This document shows positions 49,451 through 60,118 of a DNA stretch of 64,000 bases, piece by piece. The notes below the pieces were generated by a model. It was not told the DNA's origin and ran no database searches. It saw nothing but the letters and a program-made list of their open reading frames with translations. Within the stretch, counting starts at the first letter, position 1. The number at the start of each line of letters is the position of its first letter. The DNA is from Flavobacterium sp. KJJ (lineage in GTDB: Bacteria; Bacteroidota; Bacteroidia; Flavobacteriales; Flavobacteriaceae), in contig NZ_JARP01000001.1 of the NCBI RefSeq assembly GCF_000708595.2, forward strand, positions 310,001-374,000, in the 5' to 3' direction. A program made the translations under genes and the position numbers.

Positions 49451-49523
49451 AAAAAAAATGCATTTTAATGCAAAAATAACGCAAGTATTGAAGCTGAAAA
49501 GAGTTCTCTTCAATATTTTTTTT
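49451..49523 (+). ncRNA. Candidate small RNA (about 73 nt)
   Basis: Between the promoter and a terminator whose stem is TATTGAAG/CTTCAATA (49486-49493 with 49508-49515), followed by eight T. Further up, TGCA- and TTGC-containing short pairs (TGCATTTTAATGCA) suggest more folding. The rest of the gap to 49725 (49524-49725) holds a second promoter for nagB and no ORF. It may act as an independent sRNA or as an attenuator. Confidence 0.5.
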
Positions 49524-49587
49524 GGAACATTTTTTAATAGATAAAAATTATTCCAAAGTTCTGCTTCAAATCAATATTTAAATTTTG

Positions 49588-49618
49588 TTGGATTCCATTT
49601 ATAAAGAATTTATCTTTA
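49588..49618 (+). promoter_or_regulatory. Putative nagB promoter
   Basis: TTG (49588-49590), 20 bp, TATCTTTA (49611-49618), one base off the -7 consensus; it leaves a leader of about 100 nt. Confidence 0.45.
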
Positions 49619-49725
49619 TATGATGTTGATTGCTAAATTTTTAGTGAAATCATAACCTGCATTTTACTCAAATAAAATTAAATTTTTGATAAGAATTACG
49701 ATTAGAAAAATTAAAAAATCATATC

Positions 49726-51654
49726 ATGTTAAAAAGTAAAATTGACAAAGCAACAGGATTCGAAAAACGATTCGAAAACATCAATACGGTTGTTTTTGAA
49801 AATTCTTCTGATGCTTCAAAAGCAGTTGCTCAGGAAATTGCAGCTTTAATTCAATCCAAACAAAAAGAAAATCAACCTTGTATTTTAGGACTTGCAACTG
49901 GTTCTTCTCCAAAAGGATTATATGCAGAATTAGTTCGTCTGCATAAAGAAGAAGGTTTGAGTTTTAAAAACGTAATCAGTTTTAATTTAGATGAATATTA
50001 TCCGATGGAGCCAAACTCAATCAACAGTTATGTTCGTTTTATGAAAGAACTTCTTTTTGATCATGTTGATATTTTGCCTGAAAATTATCATGTTCCGGAC
50101 GGCCTTTTAACAAAAGAACAAATTGCAGATTATTGCCACAATTATGAGGCAAAAATTGAAGCTTTAGGTGGAATAGATCTGCAGATTCTTGGAATTGGAG
50201 GAAACGGTCATATTGGTTTTAATGAATCAGGTTCGCTTCAAAATTCAAAAACAAGACTGGTGGCGCTGGACCACATTACGAGAGTTGCGGCAAGCAAAGA
50301 TTTTTCTGGTTTGAGCAATACGCCAAGAACTGCAATTACACTTGGAGTAAAAAAAATTATGGAGGCCAAACAAGTTATTTTGATGGCTTGGGGAGAAGGA
50401 AAATCAAATATTATAAAGAAATCTGTTGAGGATGAAGTAACGAACCAGATTCCAGCTTCATTTTTACAGGAACATAATAATGCCGTTTTTGTTTTAGATA
50501 AAGAAGCTTCTTCTAAACTGACAAGAATCAACAGACCTTGGCTGGTTGAAAAAGTAATTTGGACAGACAAATTAATCCGTAAAGCAGTTTTAGGATTAGC
50601 ACTTGATCTTAAAAAACCAATTTTAATGCTTACTGATGCCGATTATATCGAAAACGGAATGAGCGATTTATTGGCAGATTCTGGACCGGCATATGATATC
50701 AATATTAAAATTTTCAATAAACTGCAAAATACCATTACAGGCTGGCCAGGCGGAAAACCAAATGCAGACGATTCTAATAGACCAGAAAGGGCTGAACCTG
50801 CTAAAAAACGCGTGCTGATTTTTAGTCCGCATCCGGATGATGATATTATCAGTATGGGAGGAACCTTTATGCGTCTGCAGGAGCAAGGGCATGAAGTGCA
50901 TGTTGCGTACCAGACCTCAGGAAATATCGCTGTCGCGGATGATGAAGCGTTGCGTTTTGCAAGATTCGTAACGGATTACAATGAAAAATTTGGCATTAAA
51001 AGTGCTGAGGCCGAAAATATTTATCAGAAAGCAGTAACTTTTTTAACCAACAAAAAGAACAGTGAAATTGATATCCCAGAAGTTCGTTACATAAAAGGGC
51101 TTATTAGAAAAGGCGAGGCAAGAGCAACAAGTCATTTCGTTGGTTTAACTGATGATCAGATTCACTTTATGGAACTGCCTTTTTATGAAACTGGAACAAT
51201 TGAAAAGAAACCAATCGGAAAAGAAGACATTCAATTGACAATGGATTTAATTGAAAAAATCAAACCGCATCAAATTTATGCTGCAGGAGACTTGGCTGAT
51301 CCGCACGGAACACACAAAGTATGCCTGGATGCTATTTTTGAAGCTGTAAAAGCATTAAAGCCAAAATCATTTATGGATGACTGTTGGCTTTGGTTGTACC
51401 GTGGTGCCTGGCAGGAATGGGGAATTGATGAAGTTGAAATGGCAGTACCAATGAGTCCTGATCAGGTTTTGGCAAAACGCCACGGAATCTTCAAACATCA
51501 GTCTCAAAAAGACGGCGTTGTTTTTCAGGGAACTGATGCCAGAGAATTTTGGCAAAGAGCTGAAGACCGAAATGCCGAAACCGCTGCTTTATACCAGCAA
51601 TTAGGTTTGGCAACTTACGCAGCTATGGAAGCTTTTGTGAAATGGGAATATTAG
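49726..51654 (+). CDS. nagB: Glucosamine-6-phosphate deaminase fused to PIG-L-like deacetylase
   Basis: A 642-residue protein. Residues 1-275 are NagB: LATGSSPKGLYAELVRLH, 'FNLDEYYPMEPNSINSYVRFM' (proton-acceptor Asp), 'LGIGGNGHIGFNESGS' (His and Glu of the active site). It converts glucosamine-6-P to fructose-6-P plus ammonia. Residues 360-560 are PIG-L/LmbE-like: 'LIFSPHPDDDIISMGGTFMRLQEQGHEVHVAYQTSGN' with the HPDDD zinc motif, and 'LADPHGTHKVCLDAIFEA'. The fusion suggests linked deacetylation and deamination of amino sugars; it is common in Bacteroidota. Confidence 0.93.
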   Translation: MLKSKIDKATGFEKRFENINTVVFENSSDASKAVAQEIAALIQSKQKENQPCILGLATGSSPKGLYAELVRLHKEEGLSFKNVISFNLDEYYPMEPNSINSYVRFMKELLFDHVDILPENYHVPDGLLTKEQIADYCHNYEAKIEALGGIDLQILGIGGNGHIGFNESGSLQNSKTRLVALDHITRVAASKDFSGLSNTPRTAITLGVKKIMEAKQVILMAWGEGKSNIIKKSVEDEVTNQIPASFLQEHNNAVFVLDKEASSKLTRINRPWLVEKVIWTDKLIRKAVLGLALDLKKPILMLTDADYIENGMSDLLADSGPAYDINIKIFNKLQNTITGWPGGKPNADDSNRPERAEPAKKRVLIFSPHPDDDIISMGGTFMRLQEQGHEVHVAYQTSGNIAVADDEALRFARFVTDYNEKFGIKSAEAENIYQKAVTFLTNKKNSEIDIPEVRYIKGLIRKGEARATSHFVGLTDDQIHFMELPFYETGTIEKKPIGKEDIQLTMDLIEKIKPHQIYAAGDLADPHGTHKVCLDAIFEAVKALKPKSFMDDCWLWLYRGAWQEWGIDEVEMAVPMSPDQVLAKRHGIFKHQSQKDGVVFQGTDAREFWQRAEDRNAETAALYQQLGLATYAAMEAFVKWEY

Positions 51655-51763
51655 TCACAGTTTAAAGTCTCAGTCTTCAGTATCAATTTCAATTTCAATT
51701 GTAAACTGTTATTGAGACTGAAAACTATTTTTAAGTCTGCGGCAAAAAAATAAAAAAATACAA

Positions 51764-51771
51764 TAGCTTTG
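51764..51771 (+). promoter_or_regulatory. -7 box upstream of the DUF3820-like gene
   Basis: TAGCTTTG. Start of transcription near 51778 would put the hairpin at 51780-51829 at the very 5' end. Confidence 0.5.
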
Positions 51772-51779
51772 TACCAATT

Positions 51780-51832
51780 AGAAGCAAGAAAAAAGAATCA
51801 ATCGATATTCTTTCATCTTGCTTCTTTTTTCT
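51780..51832 (+). terminator. Leader hairpin or attenuator of the DUF3820-like gene
   Basis: AGAAGCAAGA (51780-51789) pairs with TCTTGCTTCT (about 51816-51825), with inner AAGAAT/ATTCTT pairing, then a T-run. It ends about 10 bp before the start codon, so it could terminate early or sequester the start. Confidence 0.55.
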
Positions 51833-51841
51833 TTAAAAAAA

Positions 51842-52081
51842 ATGGAACAAGACAAAAAACTGCTGATAAAATTAGCGCACACTAAAATGCCTTTCGGTAA
51901 ATACGAAGGCCGATTTTTAATCGATTTGCCTGAATATTATGTGGTATGGTATCAGAATAAAGGTTTTCCAAAAGGAGAATTGGGACAGCAATTACAGCTT
52001 ATTTATGAATTGAAATTAAATGGTCTGGAAGAGTTAATTCGGAATATAAAAAAGCAATATCCAAAGCCGTTGAATAAATAG
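51842..52081 (+). CDS. DUF3820-family protein
   Basis: A 79-residue protein, start at MEQDKKLLIKLAHTKMPFGKYEG. The in-frame TTG upstream is inside the hairpin. The family core is clear: 'KMPFGKYEGRFLIDLPEYYVVWYQNKGFPKGELGQQLQLIYELKLNGLEELI'. Function of this putative quorum-sensing-regulated or nucleic-acid-related family (DUF3820) is not established. The leader hairpin at 51780-51832 points to control at the transcript level. Confidence 0.85.
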   Translation: MEQDKKLLIKLAHTKMPFGKYEGRFLIDLPEYYVVWYQNKGFPKGELGQQLQLIYELKLNGLEELIRNIKKQYPKPLNK

Positions 52082-52120
52082 TAAGAAAAATCCTTGGTTA
52101 TTTGATTTTTTTTGTTTAAG

Positions 52121-52330
52121 TTTGATATATAAAAATATTACAATTTTAAAAACTAATTGATACCACAGAATTCCAGATTGAATTTATAAATGTGTACAAG
52201 TCAATATTTTGAAATTATAATATTTGATACATAAAAAATATTATAATTTTTAAAAACAAATTGACACCACAAAATTCAAGACTGAATTTGTAAATGTGTA
52301 CAAGTCGATGTTTTAAAATTATAATATTTT
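52121..52330. repeat. Two-copy tandem repeat of about 102 bp
   Basis: Unit 1 (52121-52222) and unit 2 (52223 to about 52328) share TTTGATA-ATAAAAAATATTA, TAATTTTTAAAAAC, TTGAxACCACA and AATGTGTACAAGTC blocks with scattered substitutions. It lies in the 580-bp gap 52082-52661 between the DUF3820-like gene and pyrG. The remainder (52331-52589) shows no feature. Confidence 0.8.
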
Positions 52331-52589
52331 TTTATTTTAAATTTACTTCAATAAAGTTGTTATTGCAACTTTTATAGTGCACCTTTTATGTTATTTGCGT
52401 GTAATACTACAAACCTTGAAATAGCAGGAAACGATCTTCAATCATTGTTTTTTTATTTATTGAGTATAGCGATATGATATTTTGCTTTAAGATATATTCA
52501 AAAAAAACTCTAATTAAAAGTTAAAATTATCGATTACAAAACCAAGTAATAGTTCTCTTTAAAAAAATGCAAATTATCTCATTCTCTAA

Positions 52590-54275
<1,686 letters not shown>

Positions 54276-54356
54276 TAATTAATATTCTTAAGGATGTAAC
54301 TTTTGAGCTGAACTCATAACTAATAGCCTTATAACGAATAACTTTTTTAAACTATA

Positions 54357-56267
54357 ATGGAAGAAAAAAAATTTGATCTTAATTCAATCATTGGTTTTGT
54401 ATTGATATTTGGAATTTTGATTTGGATTATGTACCAAAATCAGCCTTCAGATAAAGAGATTGCTGCTGAAAAAGCAAAGAAAGAATTAGTTGCTAAACAA
54501 GAAGCACAAGCCAAGGCTGATAAAACTAAAACAGCTGTTTTACCTGTTGCTGCAACTGCAGTTCCTGGCGATACGCTTCAGTTGGCTAAATTGCAAAAAA
54601 CTTTAGGTGGATTTGCTTATTCAGCTACACTTCCTTCTGCAAAAGAATCTTTTACAACAATCGAAAACGAAAAGATTAAACTTAAAATCGCTAATAAAGG
54701 TGGTTATATAGTTGAAGCTACGCTTAAAGAGTTTAAAAAATTCTCTGCTAATTCTGGACAATTGGTAGAATTGATTAAAGACAATAATTCTAATTTAAAC
54801 ATTCAATTATTAACAACAGATAACAGAACTTTAAATTCTAAAGATTTGTATTTTGAACCAACTTTGACGAAAATCGGAGCAGATCAGATTTTGACAATGC
54901 GTTTGAAAGCTGGCGCTAATGAGTTTTTAGAATACAAATATATTCTTAAACCAAACGATTACTTAGTTGGTTTTGATATTCGTTCGCAAGGATTAAATAA
55001 AGTCTTAAATGCTGCTAAACCATTAGATTTAGTTTGGGATTTAAAAACTTACAGAAACGAAAAAAGTGTTGCTTATGATAATCGTTTTACTGAGGTTAAA
55101 TATGAATATGGAGATGAAAAATTCAGTTCTGTAAGCAATCATGGTCAAGGAAAAGAAGAAACACCTGAAAAATTAAAATATATTGCTTTCAAACAACATT
55201 TCTTTTCAAGTATTTTACTGACAGACAAGCCTTTTGAGACTTCTAAATTACAGTCTGATGATTTAGTTAAAGACGAAAAAATTGATACTGTTTTTACAAA
55301 ACAATTCAAAGCTACGGTTCCTTTGGCTTTCTCTAATGGAGAAATTGACTATAAAATGAGCTGGTACTTTGGACCATCAGATTATAAAGTTTTAAAATCT
55401 TACGATAAAAATTTTGAGAAAATTATTCCATTAGGATGGGGAATTTTCGGATGGATCAACAAATGGATTTTTATTCCATTATTCGGATTCTTAAGCTCTT
55501 ATATTGCGTACGGAATCGCCATCATTATCTTTACAATTATTATCAAATTGGCAATGTCGCCAATTACATATAAGTCATTCTTGTCTCAGGCTAAAATGAA
55601 AGTTTTACGCCCTGATATTACAGAGTTGGGAGAAAAGTACAAAAAAGACCCAATGAAGAAACAGCAAGAAACAATGAAGCTATACAACAAAGCAGGAGTA
55701 AACCCAATGGCAGGATGTATTCCGGCATTGATTCAACTTCCGTTTATGTATGCCTCATTTCAGTTCTTCCCGTCTGCTTTTGAGTTAAGACAAAAAAGTT
55801 TTCTTTGGGCAGACGATTTGTCATCATTTGATTCTGTTGTAAAATTACCATTTCATATTCCATTATATGGAGACCACATCAGTTTGTTCCCGATTTTGGC
55901 AGCTGTTGCGATTTTCTTTTATATGAAAATGACCTCTGGAGATCAGCAGATGGCAGCACCACAGCAGGAAGGTATGCCGGATATGGCAAAAATGATGAAA
56001 ATCATGATTTATGTTTCGCCATTAATGATGTTGATTTTCTTTAATAGTTACGGAGCCGGATTGAGTTTATATAACTTTATTTCAAACTTAATTACGATTG
56101 GAATTATGTTTGTAATCAAAAATTACATTGTGGACAGCAATAAAATTCATGCTCAGATTCAAGAAAATAAATTGAAAGAGCCTAAAAAGCAAAGTAAATT
56201 CCAACAACGTCTTCAAGATGTTATGGAACAACAGGAAGCTGCAAAAGCTCAAAATAAAAAGAAATAA
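54357..56267 (+). CDS. yidC: Membrane protein insertase YidC
   Basis: A 636-residue inner-membrane insertase. An N-terminal anchor (IIGFVLIFGILIWIMYQ), a large periplasmic beta domain (about residues 60-345) and the conserved C-terminal membrane part: 'WGIFGWINKWIFIPLFGFLSSYIAYGIAIIIFTIIIKLAMSPITYKSFLSQAKMKVL' and 'YNKAGVNPMAGCIPALIQLPFMYASFQFFP'. The end is basic and Gln-rich (QQEAAKAQNKKK). It inserts proteins with or without Sec. It lies downstream of pyrG, the arrangement seen in related genomes. Confidence 0.96.
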   Translation: MEEKKFDLNSIIGFVLIFGILIWIMYQNQPSDKEIAAEKAKKELVAKQEAQAKADKTKTAVLPVAATAVPGDTLQLAKLQKTLGGFAYSATLPSAKESFTTIENEKIKLKIANKGGYIVEATLKEFKKFSANSGQLVELIKDNNSNLNIQLLTTDNRTLNSKDLYFEPTLTKIGADQILTMRLKAGANEFLEYKYILKPNDYLVGFDIRSQGLNKVLNAAKPLDLVWDLKTYRNEKSVAYDNRFTEVKYEYGDEKFSSVSNHGQGKEETPEKLKYIAFKQHFFSSILLTDKPFETSKLQSDDLVKDEKIDTVFTKQFKATVPLAFSNGEIDYKMSWYFGPSDYKVLKSYDKNFEKIIPLGWGIFGWINKWIFIPLFGFLSSYIAYGIAIIIFTIIIKLAMSPITYKSFLSQAKMKVLRPDITELGEKYKKDPMKKQQETMKLYNKAGVNPMAGCIPALIQLPFMYASFQFFPSAFELRQKSFLWADDLSSFDSVVKLPFHIPLYGDHISLFPILAAVAIFFYMKMTSGDQQMAAPQQEGMPDMAKMMKIMIYVSPLMMLIFFNSYGAGLSLYNFISNLITIGIMFVIKNYIVDSNKIHAQIQENKLKEPKKQSKFQQRLQDVMEQQEAAKAQNKKK

Positions 56268-56274
56268 CGCATTT

Positions 56275-56304
56275 AGAAAATCCCGATTTATCGGGATTTT
56301 TTTA
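56275..56304 (+). terminator. Terminator of yidC
   Basis: AAAATCCCGA/TCGGGATTTT stem (56277-56286 with 56291-56300) then T. Confidence 0.9.
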
Positions 56305-56413
56305 TTTCATTCACGATTTCAAATTGTAATTTTACAGTATTTTTTTAACTTTAAATGCTTTAAAATATACTTAATGGAATTCATTTTCGTTAAAGCTTAA
56401 AATTGAATTTAAT

Positions 56414-57130
56414 ATGATTTATAAAAAACTACTATTTGCAATGCTTTTCTTAAGCAGTATTTTGGCAACAGCACAAGATGTTAATAAGGTAGATGCAAAC
56501 GGAAAAAAAGATGGGGTTTGGAAAGGAATTTACGAAGTATCAAAACGTCCGCGTTACGAAGGTACTTTTAGTCACGGAAAAGAAACAGGCATTTTTAAGT
56601 TTTTTGATGATACAAAAAAGGGAGATGTTGTAGCAACTCGTGATTTTACTGCGAATGATGGCAGTTCATTTACTATTTTTTATGATCAAAATAAAAATAA
56701 AGTAAGTGAAGGAAAAGAAGTTGGCAAGGCTCGAGAAGGCGAGTGGAAATACTACCACAAAGCTTCAAAAGTTATAATGACGCTTGAAAACTACAAAAAT
56801 GGAAAACTCGAAGGGGCAAGATCGGTTTATTATCCAGATGCTAAAATTGCAGAAGAAATGACTTATAAAAATGGCTTAAAAGAAGGTATTTATAAGAAAT
56901 ATGGACAAAATGGAATTCTTTTAGAGCAAAGCACCTATAAAAATAATGAATATAATGGCGAAGCACTTTTCTATGATTCTGATGGAGCAGTCGCTTCTAA
57001 AGGTAAATTTCTAAACGGAAAAAAAGTCGGAATGTGGCAGTTTTTCTTAAAAGGAAAATTGACTAAAGAAGTAAATATGAGTGATCCAAAAAGCAATTAT
57101 AAAGCTGACTCAAAGCCTAAAATGGAATAA
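56414..57130 (+). CDS. Secreted MORN-like/YwqK-family protein
   Basis: A 238-residue exported protein (signal to about residue 20, ILATAQ). The mature part is a series of MORN-like repeats: 'KDGVWKGIYEVSKRPRYEGTF', 'EGEWKYYHKASKVI', 'NGKLEGARSVYYPD', 'NGLKEGIYKKYGQNG', 'NEYNGEALFYDSDG', 'GKKVGMWQFFLKGKL'. Databases call similar proteins YwqK antitoxin components, but this one is exported and a toxin-antitoxin role is not supported. A beta-strip surface or periplasmic protein is likelier. Confidence 0.82.
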   Translation: MIYKKLLFAMLFLSSILATAQDVNKVDANGKKDGVWKGIYEVSKRPRYEGTFSHGKETGIFKFFDDTKKGDVVATRDFTANDGSSFTIFYDQNKNKVSEGKEVGKAREGEWKYYHKASKVIMTLENYKNGKLEGARSVYYPDAKIAEEMTYKNGLKEGIYKKYGQNGILLEQSTYKNNEYNGEALFYDSDGAVASKGKFLNGKKVGMWQFFLKGKLTKEVNMSDPKSNYKADSKPKME

Positions 57131-57231
57131 TACTTATTTCAAAAATCCATTCTTTTTTTAAACAATAAATTTTATCTACCCTGAGATTGCATAAACTAAT
57201 TGAAACCATTACAATTTTCTAAAATATGCCT

Positions 57232-57239
57232 TACCTTTG
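57232..57239 (+). promoter_or_regulatory. -7 box of mnmA
   Basis: TACCTTTG followed by C, 29 bp upstream of the ATG. An AAAGGAG Shine-Dalgarno-like stretch is also present at about 57257-57263, unusual for this phylum. Confidence 0.55.
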
Positions 57240-57268
57240 CACCCTTATAAAAATATAAAGGAGTTAAA

Positions 57269-58456
57269 ATGAAACGTGTAGTTGTTGGTCTTTCTGGTGG
57301 AGTAGATTCTAGTGTTGCCGCTTACTTATTGCAGCAGCAAGGTTACGAAGTTATAGGGCTTTTTATGAAGAACTGGCACGATGATTCCGTTACTATATCT
57401 AACGAATGTCCTTGGTTAGAAGACAGCAATGATGCATTATTAGTAGCTGAAAAACTCGGAATACCGTTTCAAACTGTCGATTTAAGCGAAGAATACAAAG
57501 AAAAAATTGTTGACTATATGTTCAACGAGTACGAAAAAGGAAGAACTCCAAATCCTGATGTACTTTGTAATCGTGAAATCAAATTTGATGTTTTCATGAA
57601 AATTGCTTTAAGTCTAGGTGCAGATTATGTTGCAACGGGACATTATTGTCAAAAAAATGAAATTGAAGTTGACGGAAAACCAATTTACCAATTAATCGCT
57701 GGTGCTGACACCAATAAGGATCAATCGTATTTTTTATGCCAATTATCTCAAGAACAATTGGCAAAATCATTATTTCCAATTGGCGCTTTAACAAAACCAG
57801 AAGTTCGTGAAATTGCGGCTGAAATGGATTTAGTAACTGCTGAAAAGAAAGATTCTCAAGGATTATGTTTCATCGGAAAAGTACGTTTGCCTGAATTTTT
57901 GCAACAAAAATTACAGCCAAAAGACGGAAAAATTGTTCAGATTGATAAAAATGATCCAATTTATACTTTTGAGAAACCTGCTTTATTATCGATAGAAGAA
58001 GATTTAAAATTAGAAGCTCAAAAGCTAGATTATCTTCCGACAATGGGAAAAGTAGTAGGAAAACATCAAGGCGCTCATTATTTTACAATTGGTCAGAGAA
58101 AAGGTTTAAATGTTGGCGGCACAACAGATCCGCTTTTTATTATAGCAACTGATGTTGAAACTAATACTATTTACACCGGATTAACAAGTAATCATCCAGG
58201 CTTATTCAAGAAAGCATTATTTATCGAAAAATCTGAAGTACACTGGATTCGTACTGATCTTGCTTTGAAAGTAGGGGAAACTATGGAAGTAATGGCGAGA
58301 ATTCGTTACCGTCAGCCTTTGCAGAAAGCTACGTTGCATCAATTTGAAGACGGAATGTATGTTCGTTTTGATGAACCGCAATCTGCCATAACTGAAGGCC
58401 AATTTGCAGCTTGGTATTTCGATAATGAATTAGTTGGTTCGGGAGTAATTTCTTAG
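57269..58456 (+). CDS. mnmA: tRNA-uridine 2-sulfurtransferase
   Basis: A 395-residue enzyme that thiolates U34 of Glu, Gln and Lys tRNAs. Motifs: '[31 protein letters not shown]' (PP-loop), '[24 protein letters not shown]', the catalytic Cys in '[18 protein letters not shown]' near residue 100 and the second Cys in '[17 protein letters not shown]' near residue 203. The C-terminal tRNA-recognition part has '[17 protein letters not shown]'. It is monocistronic or leads into the protease gene 45 bp downstream. Confidence 0.96.
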   Translation: MKRVVVGLSGGVDSSVAAYLLQQQGYEVIGLFMKNWHDDSVTISNECPWLEDSNDALLVAEKLGIPFQTVDLSEEYKEKIVDYMFNEYEKGRTPNPDVLCNREIKFDVFMKIALSLGADYVATGHYCQKNEIEVDGKPIYQLIAGADTNKDQSYFLCQLSQEQLAKSLFPIGALTKPEVREIAAEMDLVTAEKKDSQGLCFIGKVRLPEFLQQKLQPKDGKIVQIDKNDPIYTFEKPALLSIEEDLKLEAQKLDYLPTMGKVVGKHQGAHYFTIGQRKGLNVGGTTDPLFIIATDVETNTIYTGLTSNHPGLFKKALFIEKSEVHWIRTDLALKVGETMEVMARIRYRQPLQKATLHQFEDGMYVRFDEPQSAITEGQFAAWYFDNELVGSGVIS

Positions 58457-58461
58457 CTTTA

Positions 58462-58497
58462 TACTTTTTTACGAGGGTTTTGCCTTTTAAAAAAGTA
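58462..58497 (+). promoter_or_regulatory. Hairpin immediately before the subtilase start
   Basis: TACTTTTTTA (58462-58471) pairs with TAAAAAAGTA (58488-58497), ending 4 bp before ATG 58502. It could hide the translation start or be a weak terminator of mnmA. Confidence 0.4.
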
Positions 58498-58501
58498 AAT
58501 T

Positions 58502-60106
58502 ATGAAGAACTATTACGTATTTCTTTTACTTCTATTTTCATCTGCGATGTTTTCGCAAGAAGATGCGTGGGTTTATTTTAAAGATAAACCAAATGCTCAA
58601 GCTTATTTAGATAAACCTTCTGACATGCTCACACAACGTTCTTTAGATAGAAGAACAAATCAGAATATTGTTTTAAATAATACTGACGTTCCTGTCGAAA
58701 AGGCGTATATAAATCAAGTAAAACTAAGTTCCGGAATTATTGTTTTGGCAAAATCAAAGTGGTTAAATGCACTTCATATAAGAGGAACCCAAGCTAGTAT
58801 TTTGGCATTAAAAGCACTTTCATTTGTTGATAAAGTGGTTTTTGCAAATAAAACTTTAAACACAACCGCAAAAAAAACTAACGAAAATCGTACTTCTCAA
58901 ACAAACGACAAGCTGAAAACTGCAATTGATTATGCTTATGGAAATTCTGCTAATCAAATTCAAATGCTTAACGGACTGGCTTTGCATAAGCAAAATTATA
59001 CTGGTTCCGGAAAAGTAATTGCGGTTTTAGATGCTGGTTTTCCGGGTGTAAACACAGCAGAGCCTTTTCAAAATTTATTTACTGCTAACAGAATTTTAGG
59101 AGGCTATGATTTTGTAAATAGAAATGCTAATTTTTATACTGGTGATGATCACGGAACTCTTGTACTTTCGACAATGGCTGGTTATAAAGAAAATGCTTTA
59201 ATTGGCACTGCTCCAGATGCTTCTTATTATTTGTTTATTACAGAAAATGATACTTCAGAAAATCCCGTAGAGGAATCACTCTGGGTTGAGGCAGCCGAAA
59301 AAGCAGATAGTCTTGGTGTAGATATTATTACAACTTCATTAGGTTATTTTGAATTTGATAACGCTAACTACAGTCATACTTACAGCGATATGAATGGCAA
59401 TACTAATTTTATTTCGCGGGGCGCAGAAATAGCTTTTAGTAAAGGTATAATTGTAGTTGCTTCCGCAGGAAACGAAGGAAATACTGCTGAACCTCATATT
59501 GGCGGGCCGGCAGATGCTGTTTCTGTAATTACTGTAGGGTCAGTTACTTCTTCAAAAGTAAAATCAAGCTTTAGTTCAATTGGACCTAGTTTCGATAATC
59601 GAATAAAACCGGATGTAATGGCGCAGGGAACTGCTACTGTAGTTTCTGATGCTTCAGGAAATATCGGAACTTCAAGTGGAACTTCTTTTTCGTGCCCGGT
59701 GATGGCAGGAATGATTGCATGTTTATGGCAAGCTTTTCCTTCTAAAACAAATAAGGAAATCCGTGAAATAATCTTAAAATCATCAGATCGATATACCGTG
59801 CCAGATAATAATTATGGTTACGGAATACCAAATTTTGGATCTACTTTGGGAATTGAAAATTTTCAGAACTTTACCGTTTTTTCGATGTTTCCAAATCCAG
59901 CAAAAACAACGATTTCCTTTTTGTTTTCAGATGAAAATTATACTGCTTCAGTTTCAATTTTTTCACTTTTAGGGCAAAAATTAATCGAAAAACAAATCAC
60001 AAATCAGAATCCGATTCTTTCTATTGAAGCCTTAAATAGTGGCCTTTATTTTTATACTTTTGATGCTGAAGGTTTGCACAAAACAGGAAAGCTAATCAAA
60101 CAATAA
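58502..60106 (+). CDS. Subtilisin-like protease with T9SS sorting domain
   Basis: A 534-residue exported S8 peptidase (signal to about residue 18, SAMFSQ). Propeptide-like region to about 150. Catalytic triad: Asp in VIAVLDAGFPGV near 173, His in DDHGTLVLS near 218, Ser in GTSSGTSFSCPVMAGM near 398. The last 75 residues are a type A T9SS C-terminal domain (FSMFPNPAKTTISFLFSDENY, IFSLLGQKLIEKQI, LNSGLYFYTFDAEG), so it is secreted by the type IX system across the outer membrane. It starts 45 bp after mnmA on the same strand. Confidence 0.93.
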   Translation: MKNYYVFLLLLFSSAMFSQEDAWVYFKDKPNAQAYLDKPSDMLTQRSLDRRTNQNIVLNNTDVPVEKAYINQVKLSSGIIVLAKSKWLNALHIRGTQASILALKALSFVDKVVFANKTLNTTAKKTNENRTSQTNDKLKTAIDYAYGNSANQIQMLNGLALHKQNYTGSGKVIAVLDAGFPGVNTAEPFQNLFTANRILGGYDFVNRNANFYTGDDHGTLVLSTMAGYKENALIGTAPDASYYLFITENDTSENPVEESLWVEAAEKADSLGVDIITTSLGYFEFDNANYSHTYSDMNGNTNFISRGAEIAFSKGIIVVASAGNEGNTAEPHIGGPADAVSVITVGSVTSSKVKSSFSSIGPSFDNRIKPDVMAQGTATVVSDASGNIGTSSGTSFSCPVMAGMIACLWQAFPSKTNKEIREIILKSSDRYTVPDNNYGYGIPNFGSTLGIENFQNFTVFSMFPNPAKTTISFLFSDENYTASVSIFSLLGQKLIEKQITNQNPILSIEALNSGLYFYTFDAEGLHKTGKLIKQ

Positions 60107-60118
60107 GCACATATTTGC

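Noticed and set aside
56414..57130. Calling the YwqK-like protein a toxin-antitoxin component
   Set aside because: It has a signal peptide and MORN-like repeats, and no partner toxin gene lies beside it.
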